Assembly: GCA_958295665.1 (NCBI GenBank)
Contig: OY282560.1
Location: 27,765,992 to 27,829,991, forward strand
DNA length: 64,000 nucleotides
DNA from: Tipula vernalis
Taxonomy: Eukaryota > Arthropoda > Insecta > Diptera > Tipulidae
Direction of reading: 5' to 3'
Shown piece after piece: positions 56,981 to 64,000 of this stretch. Position numbers and translations under genes: made by a program. Numbering within the stretch: position 1 is the stretch's first letter; every line of letters begins with the position of its first letter. Under the pieces are notes generated by a model. The model saw only the letters and a program-made list of their open reading frames with translations. It was not told where the DNA came from and searched no databases.

Positions 56981-59900
56981 ATATGTACGACAATTTGGGT
57001 GAATAAGAAGTCGCATGTTGACAACAATATAACCTCCCTAATTTTGTCATAATATGTAATTCGCCAAATAAATTTAAGTTTTTAAAAATAGTTTTTATTT
57101 TATTATTTTCTAATTTTATAGAGTTTAATGTTTATTGAAATTAAGAATGCACATATTTTATTGGTTCGAGATTTAGATCATTGTAAAATTATTTATGGAA
57201 ATGAGTTTTGAATTTACGACTTGATATTATGTGAACATGAAAGGTTGCAATTGCAATTTCACTATAACTTAATATAATTAAAAATATATTTTACGATCCA
57301 ATGAATTTTTCAAAACTATACAATTTTATGTATCCACATACATACCCTACATACGTAATATTTCAAGTGCATTAAATCATAAAATATTTTAACTGCATTT
57401 TGAAAATCGTTTTATAGTTTTATATCGGACGATATATATGTAGGTTAAATGAGACTTATTTACAACCAAACAACTAAATTCTTTTTCAGTTACAATTCGT
57501 CGCAATCTTAGACTAACAAATCAAAAGTAGAATTTATTTAAAGCGTTTTTTAACAAGATTTCTACCACACTCGTAACAAAAAATTAATTGAATTTTCCTT
57601 GTTTTACTAAAAATTACAGTTATCAACTGAAAATTGAACAAAAAAAAATTTTTTTTTACAGCAAATTAAAAACTTTTAAGTTCTATTTAATTTGCAAAGA
57701 CGACAATTTCTTTACAGTTGGCAAAACTTAACTTTAATAGAGATATAACAGTTAATTTAATTAAAAGACAGAAACAAAATGAAATCACTCAATTTCGATA
57801 TACGAGTAGTTTGAAAAGAAAACTTTTCATTATCTAGGAAAGATAAATACGGTTAAAAATAGAGTTTGCAAGGTACTTGGCAGTGTATGTATGTAAATAT
57901 ATACCTAGTTTTGAACATAGTTGAGAACATTTTTATTTTAATTATCAAAAAACTATAAATGTCACGTATTTCAAAAAAAAAAAAAAAATTGAAAATCAAG
58001 ATTCCAGTATTTTAATTAATTTTCCCATTTATAATTTTAGCTTCTCCATTTGTCTATATATAAAGATTAAGCAAACCTAATTTGAATATACATACACATA
58101 ATATACCTATAGATTAATTACGTATTTATTAAAAAAAAAGCATCGGTAAAAAAGTGAAGATTTGGGATTCAGTCTGATTTCACCTTTTCATAATACCTTT
58201 TAATTTATAAATCTCTCTTGATTTAAATAAAAGACTTAAAATCCTAAGCGAAACAAAACAACAAAAAAAAAATGTAGCAACTTTTAATTGAATATTTCGC
58301 ATTGAAGAAAGCTCATTTACCGATTCAGGTAATTTAATTTAATTAAAAAATATTTTCCCTCTGGCATTTATTTATTTTTTCGTTTTTTTGTTGTTTTAAT
58401 TCAGAACAAATTATAATTTATTATTTGATTTCTGTATTGAAAAAAAAACGCGCGAATAATACTGGACATATTGTAAAAATTTGTATGTATACTGATGTGG
58501 AGCCGCCCATTCGTGATTTATTTACAAATCAATATCTAGGTGTTAACTTTAAACAAATCATGAACTTTTTTATAATTAATTGAAAATTGGTGGTGAATAT
58601 TTTATTTGATTTAACTACACAATATTTGTATAGGATTGTTGACATTTTTAAAGTTGTCTAATCTATGCAAAAAAAAAAGTAATTTAGTTTTAAAGTTACA
58701 TTTATATGGTAATTTCGGTTGAATTTGATTAGGGGCGCACAATGTGTATAAAATATTTTTTTTTGCTTAAACAGAACATGTCTATGAATTTGGTTTTAAA
58801 GTTCTACTGAAATTTGAATAAATTGGCAATTTTTTGGTGTTGATGCTTTGTTTTCTATTCGGAACGTTTTCCAATTTACATTTCTAAGAAATTTAGACTT
58901 TGTACAGATTTTTAATAAAACATCTCTGTTTTGGGTTATAAATCCAAATTTGTATGTGTATCCAAACCTTTTCTGAAAGTAATAAACAAATTATTTGATT
59001 AATTAGCATATCACCAGGGGCCACTTTTATTTTTAAAATTTTTTTGAAAATGTTGTTGAGCTTAAATGAAATATTTGTATTATTTGAGAAGGCGGTGCAT
59101 GATAAAGCGGGTTTGTGATTTGGGTTTATAATTAAACCAATATAACATCTTAGTCAGTTATTTAGTTATAAACCAAAGAAAATGTTATCGTTGAATTGTC
59201 GAACTATAAGTGTCAGTTAGAACGAGAATCAAAAGGCGTATACCGTTTGTTTATTTGAAAGTTTCCACCCGAATTATATCGAAAACCCAAAGTTGTATTA
59301 TTTGGATGGAAGTAGGATGATATTATTTATTTTACATTTTCTTGAAAAATCTTAAAGGTTACTTCAACGTCATACTTTTTCTGAAATATTTTTTTGTTCG
59401 ACTTTCTTTTTTCAAGATATTTAGTAAAGTTACGTTAAATTACTAAGCTGACATTTTGTAATAAAACACTGGTTATCGAAAGACTTCGCTAACTCATGGC
59501 TGCTTAAAAAACTCATAGTTCTTATTCAAAAAACCAGTTTGACCTTGAAATAACCTTTAAGATCTTATCCTCCTTTCTCCTCAAAACCGTTGGTTCACAA
59601 ATTGATCGCTTGGACGTCTTATTCTTGTAGAATTCGCTATAAGCGAAAAACATTCCAAATAATAATAACACTATCTCTGAAATTATTTTACACACAAATT
59701 TGTCAACCAATAATGTAAATAAGCCTTCAAGTAGTATGCCCAATTCGCAAGCCAATTCTAACTCCGCAAAAAATAATGGAAGCAAGAGCAACAAAATTGA
59801 CGTAAACTGAAGAATGAATAAATTTTAAATTCGTGATGCAATTTGAAAGGCTTGTGGTTGGTTGCACTCGACGTCTTTTCGACGATAAACTGAATAATTG

Positions 59901-60463
59901 AAAAAATCCGTGATATTGTATCGGTTTCGTGTATCTATCGTACAGTGAAGTTGAATGAGAATTTTGACATCGTAATCATTTCAAAAGAACGTATAGAAAA
60001 CAGCGTTTTGCGAACGAGTAACCACTTCACAGCAATGTTTGGAAAAAAATGTTGCAAAATCTGTGTTGAAAAAAGATTATGTTGAAGTAGCAATTATACA
60101 GGAAACTGTTGCGGCTCAAAAATATAATTAATTTGAGCCCACACAAAAATTATATGTTCTTTGCAGAATATCCACGCTTTTGATCATTTTGCCCAACTAT
60201 ACCCTATTACAAATCATACTCTCATTAATTAACAAAATACAGAATCGGTGAGATCGAACACTATACGTTGCAGCAACGCACTATAAATGGTGAGAATTAC
60301 TTTTGCTTTTACTACATATTTTCGGTCTTGAATTGCGATTTGCTTCTTTGTTCATAATTTGTTTTTGATAGTCAATTTCACTCATATATTTTTTTGTCGA
60401 CAAATTCGGTTTGTTAATAATCTGCGAAACTATTTAAAAATAAAGTGTTGTGAAAATTGAACG
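56981..60463. other. AT-rich DNA without recognisable genes
   Basis: Long A/T runs. No element protein or RNA gene is recognised up to the CsRn1-like gag. An Asn/Ser-rich 56-codon open stretch (plus strand, 59,643-59,810) is noted among the findings. The last few hundred bases must include the leader of the CsRn1-like element, and perhaps its 5' LTR, which I could not delimit. Confidence 0.5.
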
Positions 60464-61236
60464 ATGTCGGACGGTGAAATACAGACACTAAAGGAAAATC
60501 GCGCAGCATGGATTCATAAATTTCTGTTCCGTTTCCACCCTTTTGCCATGAAATGCCAGCTCTTTGGTTTGTACAAGCCGTATTTAGCTCGAAACGGAAA
60601 ACATCGGACAATCAGCAATATTTGCTAACGGTTGCTGCACTACCCGTTGATATAATCGCGACCGTGTCGGACATACTTACAAAACCGCCAGAAACTGGGA
60701 AATTGGCAGCTCTTAAGGCAGAAGTAATCAAACGATTAAGTCTATCGGAAACCTAACGCCTTGAAAAATACTTAGGCGCTACTGTTATGGGCGATTTAAC
60801 ACCTTCCGCGTTTTATCGCCGGTTGCAACAGTTGGCAGGTTCTTCGACTGCAGTGACTGATGACCTTATTAAAGCATTATGGTTAAAATGTTTACCAGAT
60901 CAATTACGATCTATTGTACTAGTGCAAGAATTCGAAACGATCGAGAAATTAACTTGTCTAGCGGATAAAACTTGGGAATTTCATAGCCCATCAACGTTGT
61001 CATCGGGAGTCTATAGTGTCTCTAAACCAAACGAAACCTCCACGACTGGAACAGTAACCTTAGAGAGCCTTGCGGTAGCGATTAACGAACTTCGTCAACA
61101 TGTTTTTATACAAAATCGATCAACATCTCAAAATCTCCAAATTCACGTAAACGTTCTTCCTCTGGCAGACGAAAATTTTGTTATTACCATTACCGATTTG
61201 GTTTTCGGCCAGAAAATGTGCGGGAGGTTCATGTGA
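60464..61236 (+). pseudogene. CsRn1-clade Ty3/Gypsy gag, frameshifted
   Basis: Gag of a plus-strand element. ATG at 60,464 (MSDGEIQTLKENRAA) leads by a frame change into PALWFVQAVFSSKRKTSDNQ and YLLTVAALPVDIIATVSDIL, PPETGKLAALKAEVIKRLSL (60,553-60,756). After a stop the next frame, from 60,787, reads GDLTPSAFYRRLQQLAGSS and DDLIKALWLKCLPDQLRSIV. Near 61,155-61,180 a third frame shows FCYYHYRFG, which corresponds to the C-x2-H-type motif CWYH-RFG that is special to Gag of the CsRn1 clade in place of the common zinc knuckle. The clade call rests on this and on the RT text. Confidence 0.88.
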
Positions 61237-61318
61237 GTTCGTTGGTCATTCCCATAATAATAATTATAGAAACGAACAGCCGGAAAACTAACTAGTCCCA
61301 AAGTTCTCGCGACAAATG

Positions 61319-61594
61319 ATGGGACACATAATACTCGTGGCTTATTTATTAAATGTGCCAAAACTAAATTTAGTTTTCTTTCTGATCGATACAGGAGCTG
61401 ACGTCTAAGTTGTTCCTGTAAGTTATTTCAAAAATATTACACGCGACTCAGACAGTAAAGTTTTCGCTGCAAATGGTTCTTCTATAGTAACTTATGGAGT
61501 AAGATTATTCGGCATCGATTTAGGTTTCCGCCGTGAATTCAAACATCCTTTTATAATTGCGTCACTAACTAGGCCTATTATAGGTGCTGATTTC
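61319..61594 (+). pseudogene. CsRn1-clade aspartic protease
   Basis: Near 61,378: FFLIDTGADV, the catalytic motif, followed immediately by a stop codon and VVPVSYF. Further on are FAANGSSIVTYGVRLFGIDL and PIIGADFLTKFG, the flap and the conserved GADFL block. The single stop inactivates it. Confidence 0.85.
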
Positions 61595-62430
61595 TTGACT
61601 AAGTTTGGAATCGTGGTGGACTTAGGGAATAAATGGCTACTTGACTCGAACACGTCGTTATCAATTAATACTGGTACCGTGGACGTATACGATCCATTAC
61701 CAACAATTCGGCTGTTCATGGTCAACGAGCCATTTGGAGATCTACTTCGATCATTTCCTAGCCTAACACAAGAATCCAGATACGACTTGCCGATTAAACA
61801 TGATGTTGTGCATAGAATCATAACGGTAGGCCGACTTCCGTTTTCACGCGCACGTCGTTTAGACGCCGAAAAATACAGAATAGCAAAGAGCGAATTCGAG
61901 TATGTGAATTCACTAGGCCTGTGTAGACAATCAAAATCGTCCGTCTCTTGACCGTAGCGCAGACTTTTCAGCGTTTCATGGATAAAGTCACAGAAGAGTT
62001 GAATTTCACATACACTTATATCGACGATATTTTGGTGGCTAGCCGGTCAGAGTCCGAACACTTAAAACACCTTCTCATCCTCTTCCAACGCCTTACAGAT
62101 TTCGGCATTATCCTAAAACCCTCGAAGTGTGTGTTCGGTGCAGCCTCGCTAAATGTCCTTACTCACGATATCTCTAAAGATGGAATACGACCATCTTCAG
62201 ACAGAATCGTGGCTATAAACATTTTTCCCCAACCCACATCTATAAGGCAAGTGCAGCGTTTTATCGGAATGGTTAACTACTATCACCGATTCATTCCTCA
62301 CTTAGCCGAACTGCTCGCTCCAATACACTCTCAATTAGCGATACTTCAACAAGGCAAGAAGAAAAATTGTATTTGGTCACCTGATTGTCAAGCAGCTATG
62401 GATAAAACCAAAGCTGCCTGGCTCAGGTAA
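61595..62430 (+). pseudogene. CsRn1-clade reverse transcriptase, first palm half deleted
   Basis: The first frame (61,595-61,951) ends with HRIITVGRLPFSRARRLDAE and FEYVNSLGLCRQSKSS, the start of RT. It then jumps to VAQTFQRFMDKVTEELNF (61,950), so roughly 80-90 codons that should hold the first catalytic Asp and the MPFGL motif are missing. The second frame (61,948-62,430) has YTYIDDILVASRSESEHLKH (IDD active site), GIILKPSKCVFG, PTSIRQVQRFIGMVNYYHRF and AELLAPIHSQL, the thumb and connection. Confidence 0.9.
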
Positions 62431-62760
62431 CACTTCTTGCCCATCCCCTGGAGCGTGGAAAATTCCGGATAACCACGGACGCTTCCAACACTGCGCTCGA
62501 GGCTGTATTGAACCATTGGGATTTTTCTCCAAAAGGCTCTCCCCACCCGAACGTAAGTATTTTGCCTTCGACCGTGAGTTGCTTGCAATAAATTGTGCCA
62601 TCAAACATTTCAGATGCTTCGTCGAAGGTAGAGTATTTACTATCCTTACCGACCATAAACCGCTGACTACTGCCATGTCCTCAGGTTTAGATATCGAAAG
62701 ACTCGTCTCACTTCAGGAATCAAACAACGAGTTAAAACACTTCTAAACACCAGTCATCCA
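62431..62760 (+). pseudogene. CsRn1-clade RNase H
   Basis: RITTDASNTALEAVL near 62,460-62,510 (first Asp), then, after a small deletion or frameshift, 62,516-62,746 with GFFSKRLSPPERKYFAFDRE (conserved Glu region), FRCFVEGRVFTILTDHKPL (TDH). The domain is slightly shortened. Confidence 0.88.
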
Positions 62761-63430
62761 GGTTCTAAATTAAAACTGCAAAAGATTCATCATTCTGCCT
62801 CCGAACTAGCAATCTGGTGTGAAACATCGATGGGCATTAATCGTCCGTATATACCACCAAAACTACGTCTGGAAGTATTCCAGAAATTTCACGGTTTATC
62901 CCACCCCGGAATACGGTCATCGCGTAAACTAGTATCATCAAAATATTTCTGGCCTAGTATGAATTTAGACACGGGGTTTTGGTCCAAAACCTGTACCGCC
63001 TGCCAGAAGTAAAAGGTCAATCGACATACACGCCCTGAATATGACCGTTTTGATGTTCCTTTTGGCAGGTTTGAGCACATTCATATCGACTTAGTTGGAC
63101 CACTACCTCAGTCAAATGGTTATACATACCTACTGACCATAATTGACCGGTTTACGCGGTGGCCGGAAGCTATTCCTTTGGCGGATATGCGAACAACAAC
63201 GGTAGTGCGTACATTCGTAGACCAGTACATCTCGAGATTCAGTCGACCAGTACCACTCGAGATAACGACTAATCAAGGCAATCAGTTTGAAAGTAATCTC
63301 TTTCAGGAATTTAACCAACTGTTAGGTTCACACAGAATACGGACTACGACTTATCATCCACAGGCAAATGGAATGGTGGAGCGATTCCATCGAACCAGAA
63401 TAATTTCTTCATTATCAGACGAAACTTGAT
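62761..63430 (+). pseudogene. CsRn1-clade integrase, truncated
   Basis: PPKLRLEVFQKFHGLSHPGI, FWPSMNLDTGFWSKTCTACQ form the HHCC zinc domain (about 62,860-63,010), followed by a stop. The core reads FEHIHIDLVGPLPQSNGYTY (first Asp), then WPEAIPLADMRTTTVVRTF and LEITTNQGNQFESN, where the second catalytic Asp (usual TDQG) is Asn, and YHPQANGMVERFHR with the catalytic Glu. The frame ends at 63,429 with no C-terminal domain; the element is probably truncated there. Confidence 0.9.
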
Positions 63431-64000
63431 GTAGATACATTGCCTTCATTCTGGCAGCATAGGATCTTTATTGTGTTATTTATTTCACTGATTCTTCTTT
63501 CAATATGTATCGAAACAACAAAAAAACCATAACTCAACATTTATAAAACAGCCACCAATGCTTTTAAAAATGTAATGTGTACGTGTAATTTATGTATGGT
63601 CGGTTTTTGTGAGTTTTTTGACAAAATATTTATTATATTTACAATATAAACCTCGGTGGCTCAAGAGTACAATAGTTTTCAATACCGACTATAATTTTAT
63701 ATTTTCTAAGCCGGTCGCAGAAAATTCGAATTCGAAGTTCACTTCTGATTTCAAAATAGCCCCAATATTATATGTAAAGCTACCAATAATTTCTTTTAAC
63801 TGCAAGTCTATATACTACGAAACTATAAAACATCTCTGAAATATTACCAACGCAAGAACTTGTAAATTTATAAATCTTTAAAGTAAACTACAAACAACCG
63901 AAATACTTCTTCCTCAAGTGTATAATTAAAAATCATCATTCCCGTAAAACGGTTGCACCAATTTCATGTCAAAGTTTCATAACATGGCTTTAGTTTTCCG
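63431..64000. other. Unassigned AT-rich DNA at window end
   Basis: No further integrase text or LTR is recognised. The 76-codon frame at 63,609-63,839 shows no known domain. Confidence 0.5.

Noticed and set aside
59522..59794. Minus-strand 90-codon frame with a Leu-rich N-terminus
   Set aside because: Resembles a membrane segment only because of AT-rich/Leu composition; no homologous motif, no neighbouring gene structure.

Overview
This window reads as repeat-rich, AT-rich DNA from an insect, most likely a fly (Diptera). The evidence is the mix of element families: mag-like and CsRn1-like Ty3/Gypsy, BEL/Pao, LOA-type non-LTR with RNase H, mariner, PIF/Harbinger and Helitron, together with abundant short ATGTATGT-type runs. 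I found no intact host gene, rRNA gene or functional tRNA gene. Almost every recognisable reading frame belongs to a broken transposable element, often nested inside another. That pattern fits pericentromeric, Y-linked or other heterochromatin, but the location is an inference.

Layout. 1-1.8 kb: a frameshifted mag-like Ty3/Gypsy pol (+). 2.85-3.0 kb: a 72-bp-arm hairpin. 5.7-6.4 kb: a short tandem array next to a dispersed repeat whose second copy lies inverted at 11.6 kb. 8.5-11.1 kb: a 146/159-bp tandem array. 12.2-13.5 kb: a Helitron Rep remnant (-) with a damaged HUH motif. 14.6-15.9 kb: a complete-ended PIF/Harbinger remnant with TTA target duplications, holding a nested 145-bp inverted-repeat element. 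16.2-17.1 kb: mariner (+). 17.1-18.1 kb: LOA-type reverse transcriptase fragment (-). 18.8 kb: a tRNA-derived sequence. 19.0-19.9 kb: BEL integrase fragment (+). 21.9-28.7 kb: a larger BEL/Pao element (+), inserted into a gypsy integrase fragment; each of its LTRs is interrupted at nearly the same place by a solo LTR of another family, in opposite orientations. 29.0-34.6 kb: a gypsy element (-) whose gag is split by an internally deleted LOA-type element. 37.1-57.0 kb: a second, better preserved LOA-type element (-), split in ORF1 by the most striking object here. 60.5-63.4 kb: a CsRn1-clade Ty3/Gypsy element (+), with internal deletions.

The standout is a 14.4-kb insertion at 41,441-55,852. 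It is flanked by a 10-bp target duplication inside LOA ORF1, and the ORF1 reading frame rejoins across it. Its ends are inverted repeats built on AGTTTGTCCTAAA. Its interior is almost entirely a 174-175-bp satellite (over 70 monomers) organised into three blocks. Several diagnostic variants recur at exactly 3,942 bp, and each block ends in an inverted pair of monomers plus a unique spacer bearing a copy of the element terminus. It looks like a foldback/MULE-like transposon that carries, and may move, a higher-order satellite array.

Relative ages can be read from nesting: the gypsy (-) copy predates LOA copy 1; LOA copy 2 predates the satellite-bearing element; BEL predates the two solo LTRs; Harbinger predates its nested MITE. 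All family calls rest on motif recognition by eye; no database search was possible.
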